From: Pleurotus djamor
Lineage: Eukaryota; Basidiomycota; Agaricomycetes; Agaricales; Pleurotaceae
Reading direction: 5' to 3'
DNA length: 19,844 bases
Assembly: GCA_029747585.1 (NCBI GenBank)
Contig: JAPEVF010000824.1
Coordinates: forward strand, 1-19,844
Position numbers and translations under genes: made by a program. Below, piece by piece: positions 1 through 8,900 of this stretch; within the stretch, counting starts at the first letter, position 1; each line of letters opens with the position of its first letter. A model generated the notes under the pieces. That model was not told the origin of the DNA. It worked only from the letters and a program-made list of their open reading frames with translations, and made no database searches.

Positions 1-279
1 GGTATGATTTATACACATTTATTATAACTGCTCAATTTTTTNTTGTTTTGTTTATCAACACTTTCAGAGCTTTCCTAGCTTTCCTAGCTTTTCCAGCTTT
101 TTGTGCTTTTGAAGCATTGGCGCTCGCTATGTAAGTATTACAGCGTCTTTTTCTTGCTTTGTCATACCTCTTGTACAAAGCATAACTTTAAGCGCTTTTT
201 CTATTTTAGATATACAAGATACCTTTCTCCCACAGCTTCTTGATCTTATCTAGCTTCCATCTGCTCCTGGTAAAAATGA
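1..279. other. AT-rich sequence without a gene, abutting a truncated F-box paralog
   Basis: No reading frame here resembles anything recognisable. The first 230 bases are richer in A and T than the rest of the window and contain one N (42) and a 9-bp tandem repeat. Weak resemblance to the F-box/LRR paralog that follows may begin near 230, but that stretch carries stops in the homologous frame (a TAG near 250 and a TGA at 277-279). It could be part of an inserted element that truncated the gene, but no terminal repeats or transposon protein are visible, so no element is called. Confidence 0.5.
68..112. repeat. 9-bp tandem repeat, about 4.5 copies
   Basis: Two perfect copies of AGCTTTCCT (68-76, 77-85) are followed by AGCTTTTCC (86-94), AGCTTTTTG (95-103) and a decayed TGCTTTTGA (104-112). 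The strand is strongly pyrimidine rich. It lies in non-coding AT-rich DNA and nothing suggests a function. Confidence 0.8.
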
Positions 280-1012
280 TGTTTTCCTGATGCTCTCAGT
301 CCTAAGGATGATCCTCCGATCATCCTAAGCTCTCTTGATATTGACACTGACTGTCAATCATTTGGCGCATGGATTGACTCACTCAGCCACCCGTTGGTGG
401 TGCAACGGCTCACCCTCAGAGGATCCAGCGATGTCAGACTCACTCCCGTCCTTTCACGACTCTCTTCGGGGATCTCGGAACTCTCACTCTATGATAGTAT
501 GTATTCCAACGCATTCGTATCAACCGTTGTTTAATGACCAGCCTCTCCGCCATTTAGACGACGACCACCCTTCTATCAACCTTTCCGGCCTCGGACACAT
601 ATCCAAAATCACCCTCTGTGTTCCAAACGAGCATCAGGACTTGTCTAGATCTTTCGCCGAAAACTTGCTGACCCTTCCAAGGAGTAACAGCATCAAATCT
701 CTTGTCGTCCAAGACGAAATTTTCGAGAACCCTGGCTCGCGGTCTGCCTTCGAATTCATCGACAAGTTTATCTCATCGCAGCGCCTACCCAATTTGACAC
801 AGGTCATCCTCTCCTTGAAGTGCAATGATCCAAAACCCCTCACCGCACGTCTACTGGCCCGGATCAAAGAATCGTTTCCCTTGACGCTCGAAAAGGACCT
901 CCTCTGGGTATGTCACCCATTGGCTGGGAGTACCTTACAGGTATCCCAAATACCCATCCCAACTTCAACTAAGGAGGAAAACAAACGGAAGAAAACTCGA
1001 CACACCAAATAG
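280..1012 (+). pseudogene. 5'-truncated group A F-box/LRR paralog (C-terminal part only)
   Basis: The coding frame is open from just after a TGA at 277-279. It reads through SLDIDTDCQSFGAWIDSLSH and SSGISELSLYD, which align with the middle of the intact paralogs (compare AWLNSLDHGLAF and GELEELSF in the gene at 1440). A phase-1 intron at 497-557 (GTATGT..TTTAG, 61 nt) joins it to a second exon, 558-1012, with HISKITL, a run of leucine-rich segments and the usual C-terminal FPLTLEKDLLW. The intron sits exactly where the intact paralogs have theirs. The F-box and the first LRR half are missing and no start codon is visible, so this is a relic or a fragment whose 5' end was replaced. A basic tail (KEENKRKKTRHTK) is unlike the paralogs. 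If it is transcribed from a chance promoter, the product would lack the Skp1-binding part. Confidence 0.7.
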
Positions 1013-1439
1013 CGGAGGGGAGGGTCCGCCCCTCTGGTTTCTTGACTACCTATGTACAGTCTCGGGGCACACTTGCACCCAAAGCGTAAAGCAGGAGGAA
1101 ATACGAGGAATGCCCAACGTCCAATGATCATAAGAGTTCCCACTAGCGTCGGATCATTCAGACTCCTTGAGACAGGCTGGGCTTTCATCACACCCACCAA
1201 CCATCAATATCAATGCTCACTAGAGTTGCTTCTCATGGCTTCGGAATTGAGTCATTTATAAATTATTCTCAGGTGTCTCATCTCCTGTGACTCGCACCCA
1301 AATTGTTTTCACACCATGTGTCTGGCCTCTGGCCGCCATCTTTTGATGGGCGCCGCTCGGTCGCGACTCACTCAGTATAAAGGCAGGATGATGGCAAAAA
1401 CTTGTTCGGCTTTGCGAACCCATCCGCAACGTCTTCCCC
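1013..1439. other. Intergenic region with the promoter of the next F-box gene
   Basis: Nothing coding is supported. A palindromic TGAGTCA (bZIP/Gcn4-like consensus) is at 1248-1254 and a TATAAAT lies at 1257-1263, but the TATA element at 1376 is better placed for the downstream gene. Confidence 0.5.
1376..1383 (+). promoter_or_regulatory. TATA box of the F-box gene at 1440
   Basis: TATAAAGG lies 64 bp upstream of the ATG at 1440, a normal spacing for a TATA-driven fungal promoter with a short leader. Called from sequence and position only. Confidence 0.5.
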
Positions 1440-2683
1440 ATGTCAGTCTACTCCAAACCGACTCTTCCTCTGGAAACCATCAAGACCATCATTGCTTTTG
1501 TCGATGATTCGGAGGCACTCCAAGGATGTGCTCTCGTATGCCGCGCTTGGGCTCCCCTCAGCCAGCAGCAACTTTTCCGTGATATATGCATCATGTTGGA
1601 AGACTCATATTCCCTCCATTCAACGCCAACCAGCCGCCTCAATGCCGTATTCAAACGATCGCCCAATTTGGCTCAGCATGTGCAAGAGCTCGAGATCGGG
1701 TACGCTGACACCATCACCGATGCTCAGTCAACAAGCGATGAGCAACAGCTTCTATCCCTTGTGATCCCAACATTCTCTCACCTTCATAGACTCGCCCTTC
1801 TCTGTGATGGGTTCAATTCCACTTTCTTTGAATTCGACACATCGCTCATGAACGCCTTGCTGAGCATCATCTCGTCACCCCGCATGAGACAGCTCGAAAT
1901 TAGTGGATGGCTCTTCAGAGATCTGCCCCATCTCCTGAGTTTGACGGGGACGTCCATCAATAGCTCACTTACAACACTGTTCCTTGGAAATATCCACTTC
2001 GGCGACTACCCTAGCGAAGTCGAGTCAAAACGTGAACCAGACCCTCTTATCGTTCTTGACACGCTCGTTGTCTGGATTCCCTATGATGAGGTCACTGCAT
2101 GGCTCAATTCCTTAGATCATGGACTGGCATTCAGAAGCGTCCACATCTCCGGCATCTGGTCGGATGTTCCTTGGGTGAGAAGATTCAGAGGGGAACTGGA
2201 AGAACTCTCGTTTTCTCTTGCTTCTAGTGTGATTCGTATGTAAATCTACTGCTTATTCTTGAAAGACCTTCTCAACTTACTGAAAGTCAAAATTTAGCTG
2301 AGACCCCAAATTCCATCTCCATTGACTTGGGCGAACTGACTCATTTGTCAAAAATCACGCTGGAATTCTGCAAGGATGATTGGCTTCGCTTTCTCCTCCA
2401 CACGCTCCCGGAAAATAACACCCTGACAACACTGGAACTTCTTTACATTCCCGATTGGGGCATGGAATGGCGCGCCAACGCGATGCGGTTCCTTGACAAC
2501 TTCCTCACAGTGCAGCGGTTCCCTCACTTTACAACGCTCCTCTTCAATTACCAGGACCATGAGGTGGACTTTGAAGTGGAATTCTTCCAGAAAGGCTTGG
2601 TACAATTGATTGCGAGGGGGGTAGTTTATGTGTCCTCCGAACGGAAGGGAGACATCCTGCTTTCGTCCGAAGAGCACGAGTAA
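1440..2683 (+). CDS. F-box/LRR-like protein, group A, two exons
   Basis: Probable substrate receptor of an SCF ubiquitin ligase; the substrate is unknown. Exons are 1440-2235 and 2298-2683, joined by a 62-nt phase-1 intron (GTATGT..TTTAG), giving 393 aa. An F-box-like segment is at residues about 8-50: PLETIKTIIAFVDD, then LQGCALVCRAWAPLSQQQLF, the usual layout of Agaricomycete F-box domains. The remainder is irregular leucine-rich sequence with the group A signatures DEQQLLSLVIPTFSHLHRL and ISGWLFRDL in exon 1, and LTHLSKITLEF followed by TLPENNTLTTLELL in exon 2. No signal peptide or membrane segment is seen. The start is the first ATG after a TATA box 64 bp upstream. It is tandem with the same-strand paralogs at 2995 and 4411, 312 bp or less apart, each with its own promoter region. 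Confidence 0.85.
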
Positions 2684-2994
2684 GCATTTAATTCCATATT
2701 TCTGAGTCAATCTAAGTAGGTTTGGGGCTTGTATGGGCTGCCGTAGACTATAGGGAAGAGCAAAGCATTGTTTGTGTTAAGAAATGGGAGAACGAAGCAA
2801 ACAGAATAAACCGCAAGCCTCATCATCTTCTAATATCTGAGCCCCTGTCACTCCCCTTTGACCCTGGTTCGCCTCCGACGGAACAATGACGAGGTAGCTT
2901 CATTGGTGCGTCATAGTCCCTCTGGGAAACATGGAGGCCCCTTATCTACCCGACATATAAGCGATCAAAGCAATGAGGCGTTCAACGATCCACC
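2684..2994. other. Intergenic region between two F-box paralogs
   Basis: Non-coding. It holds the 3' flank of the gene ending at 2683 and a TATA-like element near its right edge. No repeat or RNA gene is seen. Confidence 0.5.
2955..2961 (+). promoter_or_regulatory. TATA-like box of the F-box gene at 2995
   Basis: ATATAAG lies about 35-40 bp before the ATG at 2995. At this spacing transcription could start close to the first ATG, which leaves the second ATG (3010) as a possible real start. Confidence 0.4.
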
Positions 2995-4187
2995 ATGATT
3001 CTTACCGCGATGTCCCTTCCTCAGGAAATCTTTCTTGCGGTCATTGAACAAGTCGAGGACGCTGGAACCCTGCAGAGTTGCGCTCTCGTCAGCCGCTCTT
3101 GTGTCACTCCCAGCCAGCGGCAGATTTTTTGCCAAGTCACCGTCTCCCTCCTATCCACTTCCCCAGCATCCACAACCCGATTCAATAGGGTACTCGACGA
3201 ATCACCACGACTGGCCACCTATGTGCGTGGACTCCAAGTAATTCAGGAAGGAGCTGAAGATACCGCAGATGAACAAAAGGTTCTCTCTACCGTGCTCCCA
3301 CGGCTCACCCACCTCGACTCACTCTCTCTCAACGGCAAAATCAATTTGTACCCTTTCCTCTTTGACTCAGCACTCTGGGAGGCTTTGTCGGAGGTCTTCC
3401 AATCATCGAATACAAGATGCATTGAGCTCAGTGGATGGCATTTTGGTGACCTGGGCTATTTTTCGCGGTTCATGAGGCTGTTGAATCTGTCCAGCCTATC
3501 TTTGCTGAAGCTCGACGTCCTATTCCTCAGCCTCAACAACGTATTGACATCGGGTACTCGTACCGCTACTTTCATCGGCACCCTTGATACGAACTCATAT
3601 GGAAATGGCATCGTCACTTGGCTTCAAGCGAATGCCGTGATTGTCAAACACCTTACTATCGGAAATCATTGCAGCGTGGAACCCCTTCTGGAGCACCTTT
3701 CCCCAGGACTGGAGGGTCTCACCCTGCGTACGCTGATTGTTGTTGTGGATTTATTAGTTTTTTCTCACACCAAACTCCAACAGACCAGGGTACACCTTTC
3801 GTGGATCTCACCAATGCAGCACGACTCTCCAAACTATGCTTATTCCTTGAGGAGCCTATGTTGAAGCTTATTCTCAATACACTAAGGACTATTCCCGCAG
3901 CAAGCAACGACGTCAAATTTATAGAGTTCCGAGGCGTCAATCTCAGCACCTTGTCAACAAGTGCCCAGTGGTTCCAGACATTGGATATACTCCTCACTTC
4001 GGAGCATTTCCCATCATTGACCACTGTCCTGTTATCATTCAGCACTCGCTCTTCCAATCAACCAGGCGAATCGGTGGATGAATACACCGCCTTAAAGCTT
4101 TCAATGCCCTCCTCCCTCAAGAAGGACATCATTCGTCTGCATTTCGATTCCCCTGGAAACCGAATTCGGGTTCCGGCAGCTGAATAG
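2995..4187 (+). CDS. F-box/LRR-like protein, group A, two exons
   Basis: Probable SCF ubiquitin ligase receptor. Exons are 2995-3727 and 3784-4187, with a 56-nt phase-1 intron (GTACGC..CAACAG) at the position shared by the whole group; 378 aa. The F-box-like N-terminus reads MSLPQEIFLAVIEQ, then LQSCALVSRS and PSQRQIF. Group A signatures are kept: ADEQKVLSTVLPRLTHLDSL, LSGWHFGDL and, in exon 2, ARLSKLCLFLEEP. The C-terminus is short (LHFDSPGNRIRVPAAE). A second in-frame ATG at 3010 begins MSLPQE, the start conserved in the genes at 10300 and 12145, so translation may begin there instead. The N-terminal TAMSLPQE is shared with the gene ending at 10300. This is the most divergent intact group A copy in the window: its middle has lost much of the DTLVV-type strand pattern of its neighbours. 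Confidence 0.82.
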
Positions 4188-4410
4188 GAGGCATCAGGGT
4201 TGAATGTGCAGGGGCTCCGAAACTGGGGCGACCTTGGACCTGAGTAGCTGCACGCATTGAAAGTCAACAGTAATCCTCAGGAATTTTGGTTTTTTGACTG
4301 TAATATTGGACACGGTGGATAGGTACCTAGTAGTTGCTCATGATCAATTTCTCACGGCTAACAAGAACCCGAACGTTTGAATTTGTCCTTCTCTATCTCA
4401 TACTCGCACC

Positions 4411-5653
4411 ATGTCAGTAACTGAGCGCGCGAAACTCCCGCAGGAGCTCGTCGAGGATATTATCAATGCTTGTGACTTCCGGGACTTGCGGCAATGCGCT
4501 CTAGTCGCTTCCACCTGGGTCCTCTCCTGTCAGCGTCGCCTCTTCCGCTCCATCCAAATCATAATCTGCCAGGATTCGGGGTTCAGTAACACTACAGCGA
4601 TACACCGCTTCCGTGCAACACCTCATCTCGCTGCTCACGTCCAACAACTTTACCTTTATCCCGCAGAAAACAACCGGGCAACTTCTGCCGATCAGCTTGA
4701 AGTCGTCAAGTTATTGACCATGTTCACGCACCTGCACACTCTTCAGCTTCGGACCTCGGACGTCTTTGATGACTCCAACATTCACCCCAAATTGCGGTCT
4801 GCCCTCCTCGATGTCATTCACAACCGCATCCGAAACCTTGCCTTTGTTTCCACATCATTCCGCAACCTTGCTGCACTTTCCAAAGTCATTGGCGACGTCG
4901 ACAGCTTATCTTCACTCGGATTCTATAATGTTGAACTGAGGAACGAGTCGAGTCGGCTGCCCGTCCGTGAAAATACCCAACCTCCCCTTCCTCTGGGATC
5001 GTTGGAGATCTTCAACAAATTTCAGGCCCCCATTCGTTATCTTACTAGCCTTAGACGCTCCATCCTTGTCAAACGTCTCTCTGTTACCTGGTCGCTCTGC
5101 AGTGACATCGGAGATCTCGTATCACTCCTCCACCTATCTGCTATTGAGGAGTTGGAAGTGCACCCTGAACAAGGTGAGGTTCAGAGATTCTGGAATATCT
5201 CACTCGGCTGACTTATCTTAAGCTCCTTCGTTGGACCAACTGTTCAACCTTGACCTTGGCCTTTTCCCTAATCTTCGCGAGCTCGCTTTCCCCTTGTACA
5301 CTCCGGAAGTCTTCGACTTCCTATCGACCGTATCACCGAATAATCATATTAAGTATATCACCGTTACCACAAGCCTCGCCAACGCTCATATCTCTAGCCC
5401 CTCCCTCCTTTGTGATGTTGATGACGTCTTCGTATCCACGCGCTTCCCAAACCTCAAACGCGTATGCCTGGTCCATAATGATCTTCATTCAAGCGGGCGG
5501 AACGACTTCAACCTCTTCACGCACGTCAACCATTCGTTCCCTCAGAGCCTTGCTCGAGGACTCATAGTCTTGGAGATCCACAAGTTCTACGGCGGGTCTT
5601 CCTACGCAACATTCAACTCTTGGGAGATCTTGGATATTGCTCGGGAGGTATGA
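4411..5653 (+). CDS. F-box/LRR-like protein, group B, two exons
   Basis: Probable SCF substrate receptor. Exons are 4411-5173 and 5223-5653, with a 49-nt phase-1 intron (GTGAGG..CTTAAG, likely branch site CTGAC); 397 aa. The F-box-like segment is at residues about 9-50: KLPQELVEDIINACDF, LRQCALVASTW, CQRRLFRSI. Group B markers are ADQLEVVKLLTMFTHLHTL, IHPKLRSALLDVI and, after the intron, LDQLFNLDLGLFPNLRELAF and FLSTVSPNNHIKYI. The C-terminus ends FNSWEILDIAREV. It is clearly closest to the convergent gene at 6002, with which it shares these blocks and the intron position. The pair probably arose by inverted duplication, or by duplication followed by inversion. No TATA box is obvious upstream; the ATG follows a pyrimidine-rich stretch ending ACTCGCACC. 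Confidence 0.85.
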
Positions 5654-6001
5654 GCGCTGCACGAAAAAATTGAGCCCGTCAGTCTGATGATTGTATAAGA
5701 GATAGTTGCGCAGGAAAATGGAAATATAGGCGACAGCCCGACGGGGAGGACAGCTTACTCAGCTCTACTCGGACACATCACTAACTCACCCATACGCATC
5801 AAAGAAGCCGGGAAATGAGTCATATAGACCATAGTGGATAGTGCTCAACATGGGCGGTGAAGTGGAAGCATAGATCGTAAAAGGCCCTAAGGTTTTATGG
5901 TAGAGGCAGTTTTGCGTAGGCACAATTGTAGAGTACAAAAACGCGCGTCGCAACATACATTTTCTATAGATAGTTCTCTTTTGAATGAATTCAGCGGCTT
6001 G
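5654..6001. other. Intergenic region between convergent F-box paralogs
   Basis: These 348 bases separate the 3' ends of two convergent genes. No coding frame, RNA gene or repeat is supported. A palindromic TGAGTCA occurs at 5816-5822, but there is no start codon it could serve. Confidence 0.5.
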
Positions 6002-7342
6002 CTAGTGCGCTTGAACGCGGGAGGTTTTACCACTGAAAGAAGTAGAGTCGATATCGGGGCACGGACGAAAGAGAATGGAGCAAGAGCAAACAGACCTTCC
6101 TCGATCCTGTTCCGCAAGTGCAAGAATCTCTGATGATACATATTGGTGGAGGTAAGGGTGATTGTGACTCTTCCAAGTCTCCAAAACGAGTAATCTCCGA
6201 GCGAGCGACCGAGGAAACGCATCGGCAAGGTAGATGAACGGCGAGAATGACTTTGGTCTCATAAAGGGGACATAAACAAGTCGGACTTGCTTTAGGCGTG
6301 CAAAGCGACACGGTTCGGAGGCGAGTAAATGATCAATAACTTGGATTGCGGGGGAAATGCAGGGATCAAAGAGTGTCGTCGTGGAGATGATAGTCTCGAT
6401 ATTATTGCCCGGCGCGACGGTTGAGAGGAACGTGGAGATATCTCGAGCGCGGAAGGGCAAAGAAAGTTCCCGAAGGTTGGGCAAGATATTAAGATCGAAG
6501 TCTCGCCAGAGATGATTGGGTGAAGGATCTAGGAAGTGTCCGTTAATGAGTGGATCGATTGGATAGGGCAAATATATTTCACCTTCACCTGGGTAGAGAT
6601 CAAGCCTCTCCACATTTGACAGCAGGACATCGGAGAGCAGCGCATCAAGTTCTGCATTGTTGACCCAAGCAATAGCCAGATGCTTGGTATGGAGGACATA
6701 CCCGAGCCTCGCAAAGCAGCGAAGTGGATTGTTGTCACAGTAGCGTATGACAAGCGAATTCACAGTCATAGCCTTGCGTGGTTCCTGGCCGACTCGATCT
6801 GCAGGACGCCCCATTGTCTGGACTTTGCTATGTTTTACTAGGACATCATGGAAGTGCAGCGACTCCAAAAAGATGTCCGGATCGCAAAGGTCTGTGAGAT
6901 CGGTTTCGCGGGGGAATTCACTTCCAGTGATGTGGAGGTGCTTGATATTGGAGCGGATGGAATCAAAGAGAGCAGAGCGAAGCTCAGAGCAGATGTGTTT
7001 GTCCTTGAACCAAGTAGTACGAAGGTGAAGCGTGTCAAGTTTGACAAGTAGTGAGAGAAGCTTGGCTGTTTCGAGTTGATTAGGGTCCTTATCTACGCCA
7101 CGAAGAGATAGTGTTCGAACGTAATTGACGAGATGTGAATGCGAGGCTTCAAGCAGGTTGAGATGGGGATTGAGGGCAGAGTATCCGGGACGGTTGTCGA
7201 CAGCAACAGTTGAAAACAGTCGGCGTTGACAGCGGGACCTCCACTTATTGGAGACAAGGGCACAGTTTTTCAGTTCTTGTTTTCCTTGAATATTGTCGAT
7301 GATGAATTCGACAAGCTCTTGTGGAAGTTCTGCAGAACTCAT
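6002..7342 (-). CDS. F-box/LRR-like protein, group B, with an in-frame intron
   Basis: Probable SCF substrate receptor, sister to the gene at 4411. The frame is open across the whole span (446 codons), but comparison with the sister shows a hidden intron at 6582-6529: GTGAAA..CCTAG, 54 nt, phase 1, with no stop and a length divisible by three. Splicing gives exons 7342-6583 and 6528-6002 and a 428-aa protein; unspliced RNA would encode 18 extra residues. The F-box-like segment is ELPQELVEFIIDNIQ, LKNCALVSNKW, CQRRLFSTV. Shared group B blocks are NQLETAKLLSLLVKLDTL, CSELRSALFDSI, LNILPNLRELSLPF and FLSTVAPGNNIETI. The C-terminus runs about 30 residues past the point where the sister ends and looks unconstrained. 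The start is the only early ATG, with a TATA-like box 56 bp upstream. Confidence 0.85.
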   Translation of the reverse strand: MSSAELPQELVEFIIDNIQGKQELKNCALVSNKWRSRCQRRLFSTVAVDNRPGYSALNPHLNLLEASHSHLVNYVRTLSLRGVDKDPNQLETAKLLSLLVKLDTLHLRTTWFKDKHICSELRSALFDSIRSNIKHLHITGSEFPRETDLTDLCDPDIFLESLHFHDVLVKHSKVQTMGRPADRVGQEPRKAMTVNSLVIRYCDNNPLRCFARLGYVLHTKHLAIAWVNNAELDALLSDVLLSNVERLDLYPGEGEIYLPYPIDPLINGHFLDPSPNHLWRDFDLNILPNLRELSLPFRARDISTFLSTVAPGNNIETIISTTTLFDPCISPAIQVIDHLLASEPCRFARLKQVRLVYVPFMRPKSFSPFIYLADAFPRSLARRLLVLETWKSHNHPYLHQYVSSEILALAEQDRGRSVCSCSILFRPCPDIDSTSFSGKTSRVQAH

Positions 7343-7397
7343 GGTGCGGAGAAAAGAGAAGCATTTTTACTTCCTTGTTCAAAGTACCGATCGTGAG

Positions 7398-7406
7398 ATA
7401 AATATA
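7398..7406 (-). promoter_or_regulatory. TATA-like box of the F-box gene starting at 7342
   Basis: On the minus strand TATATTTAT lies 56 bp upstream of the ATG at 7342. It falls in the 86-bp gap behind the 3' end of the PhzF-like gene, so the promoter of one gene probably overlaps the 3' UTR of the other. Confidence 0.4.
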
Positions 7407-7428
7407 TTGACCGTGTGATTGTCTGGGC

Positions 7429-8378
7429 CTATATAAACAACTCTCCTCGAGACAGCAATCTCAGCTGGCCCTTCAATTTGATGAGGCCGTCGCTGTTGTT
7501 GTAAACAACCTTCAGGTCCCCGCCTCTAGGACTTACTTGCTTGGACCTCATCTCTCCCTTGCTGACCACCCCGAGTTTCTTCGACCAATACGGGGCCAAG
7601 AGACAATGCGCTGAACCACAGACAGGATCTTCCCCAGATCCAGAAATACGAGCAGGAGCAAGCATTCGGAGGTGGAAGGTCGCTTCGGCATTGGGGCTAG
7701 AAGTCGTCAAGATGTTGACGTATTTGCCTGAATCGAGCTGGTTGTTTTGGATGGTAAGTCGGTCATGAGAACACGTGTTGGGAAGGGATTTATACTGACC
7801 AGCTTCTTAGAATCGACTTGGCAGTTTGCTAGGTCATCGGCAACGTCGAGCTCTATGATAATCATGTGCTCGAACCCCTTGCCTCCGTGTCCAACGAATT
7901 CGACATGAGCCTCCTTGCCGATGGCTTGTGAAACCAAACCCGTGATCCTGTCCTTCTCAACTTCATCCACCGGTTCAAACGTTCCAGCGGGAAGCTCGAT
8001 CTCAAGCCATTCCCCGTCGCCTCTTGCAACCTTCAGCACCACCCCCAAATTCGTATGGAACTCCAGCGTGTCCACATCTTCGGCTACCATCCCCGGAGTT
8101 TCCCAGATGGCTTTGGCGGCGGCGATCGTTCCATGACCACACAGTGGTACTTCCCGCGCGGCGAACCAACGTATTCCGAATGCTGCCGTCCTCGTCTCTG
8201 CGGTGGGAAGGGGTCCCGTTACATATGAGGCGATTGGTTGGTTTAGGTTGTTGGCGATGACTTGAAGGACCGAGTCGTCTGGAACATCATTGCCAAGGTA
8301 GATCACGGCGGCAGGGTTTCCGCCTGCAAGACTATTGGAGAATGCTGTGACTAGCGTATATGGCAGTGAGCGTGTCAT
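7429..8378 (-). CDS. PhzF-family isomerase-like protein
   Basis: The PhzF/diaminopimelate-epimerase-like fold includes bacterial PhzF of phenazine synthesis, yeast Yhi9 and human PBLD; the fungal substrate is not known. Exons are 8378-7800 and 7737-7429, with a 62-nt phase-0 intron (GTCAGT..ACCAG); 295 aa, a normal family length. Motifs in order: FSNSLAGGNPAAVIYLG near the N-terminus, WFAAREVPLCGHGTIAAAKA (about residues 70-90, with the active-site His in CGHG), and GSGEDPVCGSAHCL in exon 2, matching the EDPxTGSA motif with the conserved Asp. The region that normally reads NLSET, whose Glu is the catalytic acid/base of PhzF, reads NLNQPI here, so Glu is replaced by Gln. It may have altered or no isomerase activity. 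It is cytosolic, with no targeting signal. It sits alone among F-box genes and no partner pathway genes are visible. Confidence 0.88.
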
Positions 8379-8900
8379 TTTCTGGGTTGGGACGACTGAG
8401 GAAAGATGGGGCGGACTCGGTAGAAAATGATATTGGCTGTCGCTTCGAATAAATATGTTTTCAGCGCTGTTGATGATCTCTTGATGTGCTCTTCCGGGAC
8501 GCCCGGAAGTGAGCTTGGACTCTGGTTATGCTGACTGAGCCTGGGGGAGTTCTTTTACCGCAGATACGGACATGACTCGACCATCTTGACATATGGAGTT
8601 GGATACCAATGAGTCATCGTGTGGGCTGGAGTAGGGAGTAGTACATTCAGTTGTATCGCGTCTCTACTACGCGTCCATGCTAACTATTGCCTTCAACATG
8701 GCAAGCTACATCCGAGTGAGCTAGATCTGTGAGGCTGGTTGTTTGCTGGGAGGGATGAGGGTAGCCCACGAACGCGGAAATAAAGAGTAGGGGATGCCTC
8801 GGGGATGGTCCCGAGATATAAGTCACCATCTATCCCGAGCGTGCAATCGATACACCCGAGTCCCAACATTGACGTATGCAAAAAGGGTCCATTTACCCTG
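8379..8900. other. Intergenic region upstream of the PhzF-like gene
   Basis: No gene is supported in these 522 bases. On the minus strand an ATTGG/CCAAT box lies at 8432-8436 and an AT-rich TATTTAT at 8449-8455, both plausible promoter parts for the gene starting at 8378. A palindromic TGAGTCA is at 8610-8616, and TATGGAGTTGG (8592-8602) recurs at 11710-11720. Confidence 0.45.

Noticed and set aside
1..260. LTR or other transposon end
   Set aside because: No terminal inverted or direct repeats, target-site duplication or transposon protein is visible, and the sequence runs off the window.
305..326. Hairpin AGGATGAT / ATCATCCT
   Set aside because: The two arms lie within the reading frame of the truncated F-box copy (codons for DD..PPII), and an 8-bp arm pair is not remarkable there.
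907..939. GTATGT..TTACAG as a second intron in the truncated F-box copy
   Set aside because: Only 33 nt, shorter than any intron supported in the window (47 nt or more), and no paralog has an intron there.
7429..8378. Phenazine or secondary-metabolite cluster
   Set aside because: Only one PhzF-like gene is present; no synthase, oxidase, transporter or regulator lies nearby.
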